NCBI GenBank assembly: GCA_026415715.1
Contig: JAOAGO010000019.1
Coordinates: 1-52,324, forward strand
Source: Chitinophagaceae bacterium
GTDB lineage: Bacteria; Bacteroidota; Bacteroidia; Chitinophagales; Chitinophagaceae
Direction of reading: 5' to 3'
Length of the DNA stretch: 52,324 nucleotides
This document shows, one piece after another, positions 42,927-52,324 of the stretch. The translations under genes and the position numbers were made by a program. Numbering within the stretch: position 1 is the stretch's first letter; each line of letters starts with the position of its first letter. The notes under the pieces were generated by a model, which did no database searches, had not been told where the DNA came from, and saw only the letters and a program-made list of their open reading frames with translations.

Positions 42927-45668
42927 ATGCCTGAAACCAAACTACCTAGATTACTGGCAGCAGCCAAAGAGTTTAACATTGGCCAGGAAACATTAATTGA
43001 TTTTCTGGTAAGCAAAGGGTATTCCCGCGACGAATTAAAACCCACTTCTAAGCTTACCGAAGACATGTATCGGGCATTGCAGCAAGAATTTTCCGGAGAT
43101 AAAGCCGCTAAACTGAAAAGTGATCAGCTAGAATTACCCCGAGGTATCACGGATATCAAAAAGAAAAAAGACGAAGAAGCTGATTACAAGCGGGAAGAAA
43201 AATTATCTTTATTCAAAACCGTAAAAGAAGAAGAAGAAACCACAGAAGAGCTACCCGTACTGAATACAGAAGAGGAGCGCAAAGCGGAAAATATTTTGCG
43301 ATTGGAAGCCGAAGAACTCGAAGGGCCGAAAATTATTGATAAAATAGACCTGTCGTCCATTGATTCCTCAACCCGTCCTAAAAAAACGGCTAAATCCAAA
43401 AAGAAAGAAGCGTCTGAAAACATCAAAACAGAAGAAGAGATTCAGCCAACGCCTGAAGAAGTAGTAACACAAAATGTTACAGAACCCGAAGCGCCAGACG
43501 CTCCCGTTATTGAAAATATTGAGGTGGAAAAACTGACCGGGCCGAAAATACTGGGTAAAATAGATTTACCGGTTGATTCGGATACCCGCCCTGTAAAAGA
43601 AGAAAAAAAGAAAAGAAAGCGCATCCCCATAATAGATAAAAAAGAGACCCGAAGGGAAATTTATATTAATAAAGAAGCTGATGACAAAAAACAGTCCAGG
43701 CAAAAAGGAAATAAGAAAGACATACTAAAGAAAAAAGAAGAAAAAGTTATCGATGAAAAGGAAATTCAGGAAAAAATAAAGGAAACGCAGGCAAAGCTGG
43801 CAATATCTACCGGCAGGGGAAAAAGCCTGAAAGCAAAATTGAGAAGAGAAAAAAGGCAGGAGATGGCCGAAATGCAGGGAGAAACGATAGATGATAAAAA
43901 ACTGCAGTTAACGGAGTTTATCAGTGTGAGCGAGTTGGCCAGCCTGATGGACGTTAACTATACTGATGTGATCAGTAAATGTATGAGCCTGGGAATTATG
44001 GTTTCCATTAATCAGCGACTTGATGCAGAGGTGATAGAACTGGTAGCTGGTGAATTCGGATATCATGTAGAGTTTATAGATGTAGAAAAACAAATGGAAA
44101 TAGAAGCAGAAAAAGAAGAAGATCAGGATGATGAATCGGCCCTGGTGCCCCGGTCTCCTATCGTAACCATTATGGGCCATGTGGACCATGGTAAAACATC
44201 ACTGCTCGATTATATCCGTAATACCAATGTGGTGGCCGGTGAAGCCGGAGGAATAACCCAACATATCGGAGCCTATCAGGTAGAGCTTCCTAACAACAAA
44301 CAAATAACTTTTTTGGATACCCCGGGGCATGAAGCGTTTACAGCCATGCGGGCACGGGGCGCCAAAGTAACCGATATTGCCGTTATTGTGATTGCGGCTG
44401 ATGATGCGGTAATGCCTCAAACCCGCGAAGCCATAAGCCATGCACAGGCAGCCGGTGTTCCCATGATTTTTGCTATTAATAAAATAGATAAAGAAGGGGC
44501 TAACCCGCAAAAAATTTATGAGCAACTGGCGCAAATGAACCTGTTGGTAGAGGAATGGGGCGGCAAATATCAAAGCCAGGAAATCTCAGCCAAAAAAGGA
44601 TTGAATGTAGATAAGTTGCTTGAAAAAATTCTGCTTGAGGCGGAATTACTGGATTTAAAAGCCAATCCCAACCGTCCCGCTACGGGAACCATAATTGAAG
44701 CTTCATTGGATAAAGGGAGAGGTTATGTAGCCACCGTGCTGGTTCAAAACGGAACATTGAAACAGGGCGATATCCTGGTGAGCGGCCAGTATTACGGACG
44801 GGTGAAAGCATTGTTCAACGAAAGGAATAAGCGATTAACCGAGGCCGGTCCTTCCACTCCTGCCGTTGTGTTAGGACTGAACGGAGCGCCTCAGGCCGGC
44901 GAAAAATTTAAAGTATATGAAGATGAAGCCGAAGCCAAAGAAATCGCTAACCGGCGGGCACAGTTAATCAGAGAACAGGGCATCCGAACCAAAAAGCATA
45001 TAACTCTGGATGAAATCGGAAGAAGACTGGCTCTGGGAAGTTTCAAGGAACTCAATATCATCATCAAAGGCGATGTGGATGGTTCGGTGGAAGCGCTCAG
45101 CGATTCGCTGCAGAAACTTTCCACGGAACAGATTATGGTTAATGTAATTCATAAAGGAGTGGGACAGATAAATGAAAGCGATATCGTACTGGCCGAAGCT
45201 TCCGATGCTATCGTTATTGGTTTCAATGTACGACCTTCCATTCAGGCGGCCAAAAAAGCAGAAAGTGCCGGAATTGAAATTAAATTGTATTCTATCATTT
45301 ACAACGCCATTGAAGAGGTGAAAAGCGCCATGGAAGGTATGCTGGAGCCGCAGGTGCAGGAAAAAATTGTGGCTAATGTGGAAGTGCGTGAAATTTTCAA
45401 ATTTGATAAAGCAACGGTGGCCGGATGTTATGTGCTGGATGGGAAAATTAAACGAGACGCCAAAGTGCGTATCATCCGGGATGGTATTGTTATCTATCCG
45501 CCTGCCGGAAGCGAAGCTGAACTCGGCTCGCTGAAACGGTATAAAGATGACGTGAAAGAAGTTTCGGCCGGCATGGAGTGCGGATTAACAATCAAAAACT
45601 TCAACGACATCAAAAAGGGTGATATTATTGAGGCCTACGAAATTGAAGAAATAAAAAGAAAGTTATAA
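42927..45668 (+). CDS. infB: Translation initiation factor IF-2
   Basis: IF-2 is the GTPase that places initiator tRNA on the 30S subunit and promotes subunit joining. The 913-residue protein has an IF2-N domain ([20 protein letters not shown]), a long charged Lys/Glu-rich linker (residues about 70-320), a second IF2-N domain ([18 protein letters not shown]), then the G domain with GHVDHGKT (about 417-424), DTPGHEAF and NKIDK, and domains II-IV ending in [17 protein letters not shown]. Within the linker the phrase [20 protein letters not shown] is a near repeat of an earlier [21 protein letters not shown]-like segment, an internal duplication. Confidence 0.97.
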   Translation: MPETKLPRLLAAAKEFNIGQETLIDFLVSKGYSRDELKPTSKLTEDMYRALQQEFSGDKAAKLKSDQLELPRGITDIKKKKDEEADYKREEKLSLFKTVKEEEETTEELPVLNTEEERKAENILRLEAEELEGPKIIDKIDLSSIDSSTRPKKTAKSKKKEASENIKTEEEIQPTPEEVVTQNVTEPEAPDAPVIENIEVEKLTGPKILGKIDLPVDSDTRPVKEEKKKRKRIPIIDKKETRREIYINKEADDKKQSRQKGNKKDILKKKEEKVIDEKEIQEKIKETQAKLAISTGRGKSLKAKLRREKRQEMAEMQGETIDDKKLQLTEFISVSELASLMDVNYTDVISKCMSLGIMVSINQRLDAEVIELVAGEFGYHVEFIDVEKQMEIEAEKEEDQDDESALVPRSPIVTIMGHVDHGKTSLLDYIRNTNVVAGEAGGITQHIGAYQVELPNNKQITFLDTPGHEAFTAMRARGAKVTDIAVIVIAADDAVMPQTREAISHAQAAGVPMIFAINKIDKEGANPQKIYEQLAQMNLLVEEWGGKYQSQEISAKKGLNVDKLLEKILLEAELLDLKANPNRPATGTIIEASLDKGRGYVATVLVQNGTLKQGDILVSGQYYGRVKALFNERNKRLTEAGPSTPAVVLGLNGAPQAGEKFKVYEDEAEAKEIANRRAQLIREQGIRTKKHITLDEIGRRLALGSFKELNIIIKGDVDGSVEALSDSLQKLSTEQIMVNVIHKGVGQINESDIVLAEASDAIVIGFNVRPSIQAAKKAESAGIEIKLYSIIYNAIEEVKSAMEGMLEPQVQEKIVANVEVREIFKFDKATVAGCYVLDGKIKRDAKVRIIRDGIVIYPPAGSEAELGSLKRYKDDVKEVSAGMECGLTIKNFNDIKKGDIIEAYEIEEIKRKL

Positions 45669-45775
45669 CACTCATTACCAAACAAATCTTCCGATTATAA
45701 GGCAGACAATTAAAAAATATGTTAAACCATACATCTGAAAAGGATGAAAGAAAATCCCTTTTTATTTTTGAGCGT

Positions 45776-47143
45776 ATGTTCGGCAAAAAAGCAGTTTTGT
45801 TTTGTATCGGATTTTTAGTGTTTAGCTGTGCACAGGCACAGCCTACAAAAGCAATTGCCGACAAAATTATCGGAGTAGTAGGCGACAACATTATTTTGTA
45901 TTCCGATATTCAGAATTCCATCTCAGATATAATTCGCCAGGGAGGTACGGTACCCGAAAACGGAGCCTGTTTGATTATGGAACAGGCGCTTATTTCCAAA
46001 ATTTTAATGCTTCAGGCGCAAAAGGACTCGCTTCCGGTGTCGGATGAGGAAGTAGAAGCCGAACTGGACCAGAAAATCCGGTTTTACATTAACCAGTTTG
46101 GCGGACGAAAAGAGCTGGAAGAAATTGCCGGCAAAACCATTTACCAGATAAAAGATGATGCACGCCCTACCATAAAAGAACAAAAACTGGCTGCAGCCAT
46201 GCAGCGAAAAATTGTGGATAACATACGGATTACACCTACCGAGGTTAGAGCTTTTTATGACAGAATTCCGCCGGACAGCCTTCCGTTTTTTGAAACCGAA
46301 CTTGAAATAGGACAAATTATCGTGTATCCCAAGGCTTCCCGTGAAATAGAAGAATATGTACTGGGCGAGATGAATAACTACAAAAAACAACTGGAAAGTA
46401 AAAAAACGGATTTTTGTCAGTTAGCCCGTTTGGTTTCCGAAGATCCGGGAAGCAAAGATCGTTGCGGCCAGTACGAAATCAACCGAAATGAAAAAAGCTG
46501 GGATCCTGTATTTCTTTCTACGGCTTTTCGGCTGAAAGAAGGGGAAATTTCATATCCGGTAAAATCAAAATTCGGATATCACATAATTCAAATGGTAAGC
46601 CGGAACGGTGATGATGCTGTTGTTCGGCACATTCTGCGCATACCTCCTGTTACTGCCGATGACATAAATCAGGCAAAAAAGAAACTGGATTCTGTGCGTT
46701 CCAAAATACTTTTGGGTGAGATGTCGTTTAATGCCGCCGCTTCTAAATACAGTGATGAAGAGTCTCACAAATTTGCCGGTCCTTTTATTCTCGGTCGTGA
46801 CGGTTCGACCCGGGTTACCATTGATCAGCTGGATAAAGACATTGTAGCTATTTTAGATAAATTAAAGCCGGGCGATATTTCACAGCCCATGCTTTTTGAA
46901 AGCGAACAGGGTAAAAAAGGAGTTCGTATTATTTATCTGAAATCCAGAACCGAACCGCATCGGATGAACCTGAAAGACGATTACAGCAAAGTGGCGCAAA
47001 TGGCTTTAGAAGAAAAAAAAGCTAAAGCGCTGGACAAGTGGCTCAGGGAAAAACTTTCTGCCTATTACATTATGGTTGATAAAAATACCCTGGAGGAATG
47101 CCCTTTGCTTCAGAAATTTGTTTACAGCCCGAAAGGATTCTGA
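45776..47143 (+). CDS. SurA-like periplasmic peptidyl-prolyl isomerase
   Basis: This is a periplasmic chaperone for outer-membrane proteins. From the ATG at 45776 the protein has 455 residues, with a signal peptide (KKAVLFCIGFLVFSCAQAQ), the SurA N-terminal core (ADKIIGVVGDNIILYSDIQNS) and two parvulin-type domains: ELEIGQIIVYPKASREIEEY with FRLKEGEISYPVKSKFGYHI, and VVRHILRIPP with FNAAASKYSDEESHKFAGPF. The cysteine in VFSCAQAQ could also be a lipobox but AQAQ favours normal cleavage. An ATG at 45719 would add 19 polar residues and is less likely. It follows infB after about 100 bp. Confidence 0.9.
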   Translation: MFGKKAVLFCIGFLVFSCAQAQPTKAIADKIIGVVGDNIILYSDIQNSISDIIRQGGTVPENGACLIMEQALISKILMLQAQKDSLPVSDEEVEAELDQKIRFYINQFGGRKELEEIAGKTIYQIKDDARPTIKEQKLAAAMQRKIVDNIRITPTEVRAFYDRIPPDSLPFFETELEIGQIIVYPKASREIEEYVLGEMNNYKKQLESKKTDFCQLARLVSEDPGSKDRCGQYEINRNEKSWDPVFLSTAFRLKEGEISYPVKSKFGYHIIQMVSRNGDDAVVRHILRIPPVTADDINQAKKKLDSVRSKILLGEMSFNAAASKYSDEESHKFAGPFILGRDGSTRVTIDQLDKDIVAILDKLKPGDISQPMLFESEQGKKGVRIIYLKSRTEPHRMNLKDDYSKVAQMALEEKKAKALDKWLREKLSAYYIMVDKNTLEECPLLQKFVYSPKGF

Positions 47144-47198
47144 ATTTCCCGAATCAAGACAGATATACCGAACCTGTGTAACGAATCAAATTTCAGGT

Positions 47199-47206
47199 TA
47201 CCTTTG
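47199..47206 (+). promoter_or_regulatory. -7 promoter element directly before purF
   Basis: TACCTTTG is a full consensus match ending 8 bases before the purF ATG at 47215. The mRNA would have a leader of only about 4 nt. A three-codon frame (ATG at 47207, then stop) sits in between and would lie at the very 5' end. Confidence 0.5.
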
Positions 47207-47214
47207 ATGTCTTC

Positions 47215-49062
47215 ATGAGCGACCTCATAAAACATGAATGCGGTCTTGCCTTCATCCGCCTCAGGAAGCCCCTATCTTATTACTATCAGAAATACGGTAG
47301 CGCCTTGTGGGGCCTGAACAAGATGTATCTGCTGATGGAAAAACAACATAACCGGGGGCAGGACGGTGCCGGACTCGCCGTTGTAAAATTAAAAGTAGAA
47401 CCCGGCTATCCGTTTATGCAACGCATTCGAAGCAATGCGCCGCAGGCTATCGCCGATGTATTTCAGCAGATAAACAAAGAAATTGAAGAACTTGAAAAAT
47501 ATCATCCCGATATCCGCAATCATCCCGGCCTGATGAAAGGCCATGTCAGCTTTCTGGGTGAGTTGATGCTGGGTCATCTGCGCTACGGCACACAGGGTAA
47601 AAACAAGTTGGAATATTGCCATCCGTTTATAAACCGGCATATTATCCCTTCCCGCAATCTGGCGCTGGCAGGTAACTTTAATATTGTAAACTCAGATGAA
47701 CTCTTTGCCCTGACAGGAAAGGAACCACAGGAGCCGGTTCGTTTCAGCGACCTGGCAGCCCTCATAGAACTGATGCATACTTTTCTTTGCCGCGAGGACG
47801 AAGAATCGCCGCAATATCCCGACATCCGAAAAGTACTTAAAAAAACATTACCCCTGCTGGATGGAGGATATTTTGTAGGCGGACTTACCGGAAACGGAGT
47901 GGGTTTTGTATTTCGTGACCCGCACGGAATTCGTCCCGCATATTATTTTATAAACGACGAAGTGGTAGTTGCCGCATCGGAAAGAGCGGCCATACGAACA
48001 GTTTTTTATGTAGAAGAAAATGAGGTAAAAGAGCTCATGCCCGGCCACTCACTTATTGTGCATGAAAACGGTGAAATAGAAATGGTGCAGATTCTTGAGC
48101 CGAAGGAACGAAAGGCCTGCAGCTTTGAGCGAATTTATTTTTCACGCGGCAGCGATGAAAAAATTTACCGCGAACGAATTGCTCTCGGATATCATCTCAG
48201 CGAACAGGTGCTGAAAGCCATTCAATATGATTTAAAAAACACAATTTTTTCTTTTATTCCAAACACGGCAGAAACCGCTTTTTATGGTTTACTGAAAGGA
48301 ATGGAAGATTACCTGAATCAGATAAAAACAGAAAGGATACTGAGTTGGGGAACTCACATAGACCCCGAAAAACTGGCCGAACTGATTCAGCGTAGAATAC
48401 GGATTGAAAAAATTGCCATAAAAGACGTAAAACTCAGAACATTTATAACAGAAGATGCCAGCCGCTCCGAGATGGTTCAGCATGTATATGACATTACCTA
48501 CGGAACGGTTCGCAAAGGCCAGGATACGCTGGTGGTCATTGATGACTCCATTGTTCGCGGAACCACATTAAGAGAAAGCATTATTCGCATGCTGGCCCGA
48601 CTGGAGCCTGCACGAATTATCATAGTATCTTCCTGCCCGCAAATCCGCTATCCGGATTGCTATGGAATTGATATGAGCAAGATGGGCGATTTTGTCGCTT
48701 TTCAGGCAGCGGTACAACTGCTTCGCGAATCGGGAAGAGAATCTTTTCTCAGGGAATTGTACGAAAAATGTCTGGAGCTGAAAAGAACCAATTGCCTGCA
48801 CACCGAAAATGTCGTCAAACAAATTTATAAGCAATTTACTCCGGAAGAGATTTCTGAACGGATTGCAAAACTGATAACGCCGCCGCAGGTCAAAATACCG
48901 GTTACGGTTATCTTTCAAAGCATTGAAAATTTACATAAATCCTGCCCTAACAATCTGGGCGACTGGTATTTTACGGGAAATTATCCCACCCCGGGAGGAA
49001 ATAAAGTTGTCAACCGTGCTTTCATGAATTTTATGGAAGGAAAAAACATCAGAGCATACTGA
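47215..49062 (+). CDS. purF: Amidophosphoribosyltransferase
   Basis: PurF makes 5-phosphoribosylamine from PRPP and glutamine, the first step of purine synthesis. The 615-residue protein has an N-terminal class-II glutaminase domain. The catalytic cysteine is Cys9 in MSDLIKHECGLAF, which requires removal of an 8-residue propeptide, as in Bacillus-type PurF. QHNRGQDGAGLA and GHLRYGTQGKN follow. The C-terminal phosphoribosyltransferase domain has the PRPP loop VVIDDSIVRGTTLRES (about 439-454). At 615 residues it is longer than the usual 470-505, with an insertion between the two domains (FSFIPNTAETAFYGLLKGME onward), a form I associate with Bacteroidota. Confidence 0.92.
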   Translation: MSDLIKHECGLAFIRLRKPLSYYYQKYGSALWGLNKMYLLMEKQHNRGQDGAGLAVVKLKVEPGYPFMQRIRSNAPQAIADVFQQINKEIEELEKYHPDIRNHPGLMKGHVSFLGELMLGHLRYGTQGKNKLEYCHPFINRHIIPSRNLALAGNFNIVNSDELFALTGKEPQEPVRFSDLAALIELMHTFLCREDEESPQYPDIRKVLKKTLPLLDGGYFVGGLTGNGVGFVFRDPHGIRPAYYFINDEVVVAASERAAIRTVFYVEENEVKELMPGHSLIVHENGEIEMVQILEPKERKACSFERIYFSRGSDEKIYRERIALGYHLSEQVLKAIQYDLKNTIFSFIPNTAETAFYGLLKGMEDYLNQIKTERILSWGTHIDPEKLAELIQRRIRIEKIAIKDVKLRTFITEDASRSEMVQHVYDITYGTVRKGQDTLVVIDDSIVRGTTLRESIIRMLARLEPARIIIVSSCPQIRYPDCYGIDMSKMGDFVAFQAAVQLLRESGRESFLRELYEKCLELKRTNCLHTENVVKQIYKQFTPEEISERIAKLITPPQVKIPVTVIFQSIENLHKSCPNNLGDWYFTGNYPTPGGNKVVNRAFMNFMEGKNIRAY

Positions 49063-49146
49063 TACGTTTGCTCAGAATGAAGATTTTCTTAATGCCTTCT
49101 CAACAATGAAATTTTCTGAAAACAAACTATCTTTAAAATAAAAAAC

Positions 49147-49650
49147 ATGAAAACTTTATTGCTGATACGGCATGCCAAAAGCGACTGGAGTCACCCGGAA
49201 CTGGAGGATTTTGACCGCCCGCTGAATGAAAGAGGAAAAAAAGATGCTCCTGAAATGGCACGGCGTCTGATAAAAAATAAAATTAAAATTGATTTGTTTC
49301 TTTCCAGCCCGGCCAAACGGGCTGCCAGCACGGCCAAAGCATTTCTCAAAGAATTTGACGCCAAAAAAAAGAAGCTCCGGTTTGAAGAGAAACTTTATCT
49401 GCCTTCGCCTTCAGTGTTTTGGGAAGTGATTAAAGACGTGAAAGATAAAGTGGAAACGTTGGCCGTTTTTTCTCACAATGACGGGATAACCCTATTTGCC
49501 AATCAGCTCACGAATACCAAAGTGGACAATATTCCCACCTGCGGCATTTTTGCCGTAAAAGCGCATTGCGACGCCTGGAAAGATTTTGAAAACAGTGAAA
49601 AAGAATTCTGGTTTTTTGACTATCCCAAAGCGGAGGCAAAAAACGGATAG
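49147..49650 (+). CDS. sixA: Phosphohistidine phosphatase SixA-like protein
   Basis: The 167-residue protein belongs to the histidine phosphatase superfamily. The phosphate-accepting histidine is in LLIRHAKSDW (His9), followed by PLNERGKKDAPEMARRL, FLSSPAKRAASTAKAF and the second histidine in FSHNDGITLFA. The short length and RHAKS motif are of the SixA type, which removes phosphate from histidine in phosphotransfer proteins, though other substrates are possible. A near-consensus -7 box (TATCTTTA) lies at 49128-49135. Confidence 0.87.
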   Translation: MKTLLLIRHAKSDWSHPELEDFDRPLNERGKKDAPEMARRLIKNKIKIDLFLSSPAKRAASTAKAFLKEFDAKKKKLRFEEKLYLPSPSVFWEVIKDVKDKVETLAVFSHNDGITLFANQLTNTKVDNIPTCGIFAVKAHCDAWKDFENSEKEFWFFDYPKAEAKNG

Positions 49651-49795
49651 AAAAGCTTTATGATTTATTGACATTCCTTGTACGGCTCACCTAATTTTTT
49701 TTCCCGCTGCACATATTTTAAATGGTTTCCGGAACCGCAGCGTAATATACAGGCAAAATGAAATTTTATGTAGTTTGGTTACAATAAAAGCAGAA

Positions 49796-49824
49796 AGTTC
49801 TCATACGTACCGATTAAGAGAACT
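49796..49824. terminator. Possible terminator between sixA and secDF
   Basis: AGTTCTC (49796-49802) pairs with GAGAACT (49818-49824) around a 15-nt loop. On the minus strand, downstream of secDF, a moderately T-rich stretch follows. The loop is long and the T-run imperfect, so the call is weak. Confidence 0.3.
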
Positions 49825-49854
49825 GCGCATTTACAATCTCTGTTAACTACGGCT

Positions 49855-52324
49855 TTACGTAGCCGACTGAATATTGGTTTGTACCTGTTTTTCGGTTTCA
49901 AGGGTTTTTTTACCCAAAGCACGTTTTCCGCCCAGGTCAACAAGGATGGGAGCTGCCACGAATATTGAGGAATATGTACCTGTGATAACCCCGATAAGCA
50001 TGGCAAACGCAAAACCTTTGGTCACTTCGCCTCCCACCAGGAACAGAATCAGCAGTGTCAGAAATACGGTCAGTGAGGTCATGATGGTGCGGCTCAGTGT
50101 TTCATTGATGGCACGGTTGATGATTTCGGTTCGGGGTGAGTTGGGCATCAACCGGCTGTCTTCCCTGATACGGTCAAACACAATCACGGTGTCGTTCATT
50201 GAAAATCCGATAACGGTTAATACGGCCGCAATAAAGTGCTGGTCAATTTCAAGCGGAAAGGGCACAATTTTACGGGCAAAGGAGAACACGGCTAACGTGA
50301 CCAGCACGTCGTGCAGCAGAGCAACGATAGTGCCCAGCGAATACCGCCAGTCGCGGAAGCGAACGAATATATAAAGGAAGATAATAACCAGCGCAAATAA
50401 CAACGCTTTAATAGCGCCCTGCTTCAAATCGTCTGAAATAGTTGGAAGCACTTTGTTGGAGCCCAGTTTGTATTCCGTGTCAAATTTTTCGAAAGTAATG
50501 TCTTTGGGTAAGAAATTTTTAAGTCCCGACATCAGCCGTCGCTCCACGATGGAGTCGGCCATAATACTGGGGTTATTTATCTGATACGATGTGGTAATAT
50601 CCAGCGTGGTATTATTTCCGAGAGTTTTGATAATCGGGTTTTCACCCTCAAACGCTGTACGAAGGTCTGCTCTTACTTTTTCTATGTCAACGGGTTTATC
50701 AAAACGTATCTGATAGCTTCTTCCCCCGTTGAATTCCACGCCGTAATCAAATCCGTTTAAAAATGCGCCGATACCCAGCAGCAGCACAATAGCCGATACG
50801 CCATAGGTATATTTTCTGTATTCTATGAATTTATATTTTGAGTGCCGGAAAATGCGTCGGGAAATGTTGGTGAAATATTTCAGCGTTTTCTTTTTGCTGG
50901 TAAACCAGTCGGTTACCCAACGGCTTACCAGAATGCCGCAGAACATGGAAAGGATAAGGCCAATAATCTGCGTTGTAGCAAACCCTTTAACAGGACCTAA
51001 TCCGAAATAAAACAGAATAATGGCTGTGAGCAAGGTTGTTATATGAGCATCCAGTACGGGCGGCAGCGAACGTCGGTAGCCTTCATTGATGGCCGAAAGA
51101 TAACTTTTACCCTTGGTAATTTCTTCTTTGATGCGTTCGTATATAATCACGTTGGTATCCACGGCCATGCCAATAGTGAGAACCAGACCTGCAATACCCG
51201 GAGCCGTCAGCGTGGCGCCAAGCCCGGCCAGAATGCCAACGGTAAACAGCAAGTTCAGAATGAGAGCGATGTTGGCCACCCAGCCGCTGGTGTTGTAATA
51301 AATCAACATCAGCAGGAAGATGACAATAAATGAAATAACAAAAGCCATTGACCCGCTGCGGATGGCGGCCTTACCTAAAGTAGGTCCAACTTGCTGTTCC
51401 TGTACAATTTTGGTAGGGGCGGGAAGCTTTCCGGCTTTCAGAATCCCGGCCAGATCGTTTGCTTCCTGTTGAGTAAAGTTGCCTGTAATGGAAGATAATC
51501 CGTTCGGAATTTCAGTAATCACATTCGGGGCAGAATACACAATATTATCCAGTACGATGGCAATGGGTTTTCCGATATTTTTTCTTGTCATTTCTCTCCA
51601 GATACTGGCGCCGGCATTGTTCATTGTCATTCGTACTTCCACGCGGCCCAGTTCGTCAAAATCCTGACGGGCATCTGCAATCGCATCGCCGTCCAGTTTG
51701 GGTTTTTCTCTTCCGAAAGTGCGCAAGGCATACAAAGGCACGTAGTTCGTTTCTCTTTTTTTATTGTCTCTTTCGGGAATGCCGTAAGCCCAGATAATGT
51801 CTGAGGGAAACAGATAACTCAATTCTTCAAGGTATTGACGAAACAGCGCCGTATCCTTGATCTTCACCGAACCGATAGCCGGGCCGAATTTAACGGCTCC
51901 TTTTTCATCCTGATAAGGTTGGGCAAAATGTAGGTATCGGTCAATCGTATTTTTTGTATTGGCTTCCGGTTTGCCGGCTGCACCGGTATCACTTTTGTCT
52001 GTACCTAATTTTTTGGATAAAAGATCGCTTTCCTTAAGAGTATCTTTTCCCTTTGTTTGGGTATCGGGTTTATTTTGGCCCTGCTTAGCCGAGGCCATAG
52101 TATCTTTTTTTGCTGTCGTGTCTTCTATTCCGGCATAACGGACATTAAATACCTGAATGGCTTTTTCCCAGGCCGATCGGTAGGTTTCATCATTCAGTGT
52201 ATAAACTTCCCAAAACTGAAGGTTTGCGGTGGATTGCAAAATTTTTCTAACCCGCTCCTTGTCTTTTACTCCGGCCAGTTCCACATTAATGATTCCTCTT
52301 TCCCGGTTAGGATTTATATTAGGT
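49855..52324 (-). CDS. secDF: SecD-SecF fusion protein, 5' part beyond window
   Basis: SecD and SecF form a proton-driven membrane complex that pulls exported proteins through after SecA. Here they are one protein, as is common in Bacteroidota. The reading frame is open to the window edge; the GTG at 52284 is an internal valine, since PNINPNRERGIIN continues upstream. About 820 residues are visible. The SecD part has a P1-domain stretch, a low-complexity Ser/Asp/Lys linker (residues about 55-110 of the visible part) and six membrane segments with IGMAVDTNVIIYERIKEE. The SecF part starts near YRKYTYGVSAIVLLLGIGAF and has FDYGVEFNGGRSYQIRF and GFSMNDTVIVFDRIRED, ending in a cytoplasmic tail. 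Confidence 0.95.
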   Translation of the reverse strand, partial: PNINPNRERGIINVELAGVKDKERVRKILQSTANLQFWEVYTLNDETYRSAWEKAIQVFNVRYAGIEDTTAKKDTMASAKQGQNKPDTQTKGKDTLKESDLLSKKLGTDKSDTGAAGKPEANTKNTIDRYLHFAQPYQDEKGAVKFGPAIGSVKIKDTALFRQYLEELSYLFPSDIIWAYGIPERDNKKRETNYVPLYALRTFGREKPKLDGDAIADARQDFDELGRVEVRMTMNNAGASIWREMTRKNIGKPIAIVLDNIVYSAPNVITEIPNGLSSITGNFTQQEANDLAGILKAGKLPAPTKIVQEQQVGPTLGKAAIRSGSMAFVISFIVIFLLMLIYYNTSGWVANIALILNLLFTVGILAGLGATLTAPGIAGLVLTIGMAVDTNVIIYERIKEEITKGKSYLSAINEGYRRSLPPVLDAHITTLLTAIILFYFGLGPVKGFATTQIIGLILSMFCGILVSRWVTDWFTSKKKTLKYFTNISRRIFRHSKYKFIEYRKYTYGVSAIVLLLGIGAFLNGFDYGVEFNGGRSYQIRFDKPVDIEKVRADLRTAFEGENPIIKTLGNNTTLDITTSYQINNPSIMADSIVERRLMSGLKNFLPKDITFEKFDTEYKLGSNKVLPTISDDLKQGAIKALLFALVIIFLYIFVRFRDWRYSLGTIVALLHDVLVTLAVFSFARKIVPFPLEIDQHFIAAVLTVIGFSMNDTVIVFDRIREDSRLMPNSPRTEIINRAINETLSRTIMTSLTVFLTLLILFLVGGEVTKGFAFAMLIGVITGTYSSIFVAAPILVDLGGKRALGKKTLETEKQVQTNIQSAT

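Noticed and set aside
1-52324. CRISPR arrays, insertion sequences, prophage genes, biosynthetic clusters
   Set aside because: I looked for regular repeats, transposase or integrase motifs and structural phage genes on both strands and saw none.

Overview
The window is a stretch of chromosome from a member of the Bacteroidota, most like the Chitinophagaceae/Sphingobacteriia side of the phylum. The evidence is a complete gldK-gldL-gldM-gldN block of the type IX secretion system, a SecD-SecF fusion, a long SecA with a zinc-binding SEC-C tail, Bacteroidota-only families (DUF4834, DUF6263-like, small lipoproteins), and promoters of the phylum's type (TTTG, about 19 bp, TAnnTTTG) with hardly any Shine-Dalgarno sequences. 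No phage, plasmid, insertion sequence or CRISPR array is visible.

Layout. 1-10.7 kb: secA (minus), a small lipoprotein, an isolated atpG, scpB, lysA, a secreted protein of unknown role (minus), then a membrane-anchored papain-like protease that overlaps a DUF4442 thioesterase-like gene. 10.7-12.6 kb: a beta-CASP metallo-beta-lactamase RNase, an elongator tRNA-Met, and a frameshifted GIY-YIG endonuclease gene whose tail carries a 17-bp copy of the tRNA anticodon arm. 12.6-26 kb: an alpha-glucoside region. A secreted GH65 enzyme and a secreted GH37 trehalase come first. A tight five-gene operon follows: GPH disaccharide transporter, lipoprotein GH13 alpha-glucosidase, sugar-porter MFS, PfkB fructokinase-like kinase and cytoplasmic amylosucrase-type GH13. 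26-29.8 kb: small accessory genes (membrane protein, AraC regulator, VOC, YdeI-like, DUF2200, two secreted unknowns). 29.9-32 kb: a thioredoxin-fold/DUF255 protein. 32-37 kb: gldKLMN. 37-41 kb: uvrC, a lipoprotein, a porin-like protein and DUF4834 on the minus strand, with tRNA-Ile2(CAT) on the plus strand. 41-47.1 kb: rimP-nusA-infB followed by a SurA-like chaperone. 47.2-49.7 kb: purF and sixA. The end holds a minus-strand secDF cut by the window edge.

How the genes fit together. Trehalose and alpha-1,2/1,4-type glucosides could be split in the periplasm by GH37, GH65 and the GH13 lipoprotein, and the glucose taken in by the sugar-porter MFS. Sucrose could enter intact through the GPH carrier and be split by the amylosucrase-like enzyme, with fructose phosphorylated by the PfkB kinase. 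No SusC/SusD pair and no dedicated regulator accompany the locus, so outer-membrane passage probably relies on general porins. Substrates are inferred.

The most interesting non-coding signals are (i) a perfect 10-bp hairpin plus T-run between a consensus promoter and rimP-nusA-infB, which looks like a transcription attenuator for the operon encoding the termination factor NusA; (ii) the tRNA-Met/GIY-YIG cassette with its tRNA fragment; and (iii) a GC-rich folded element between the GH65 and trehalase genes. All positions and motif calls come from reading the sequence; family assignments are from recognition of motifs, not from database searches.
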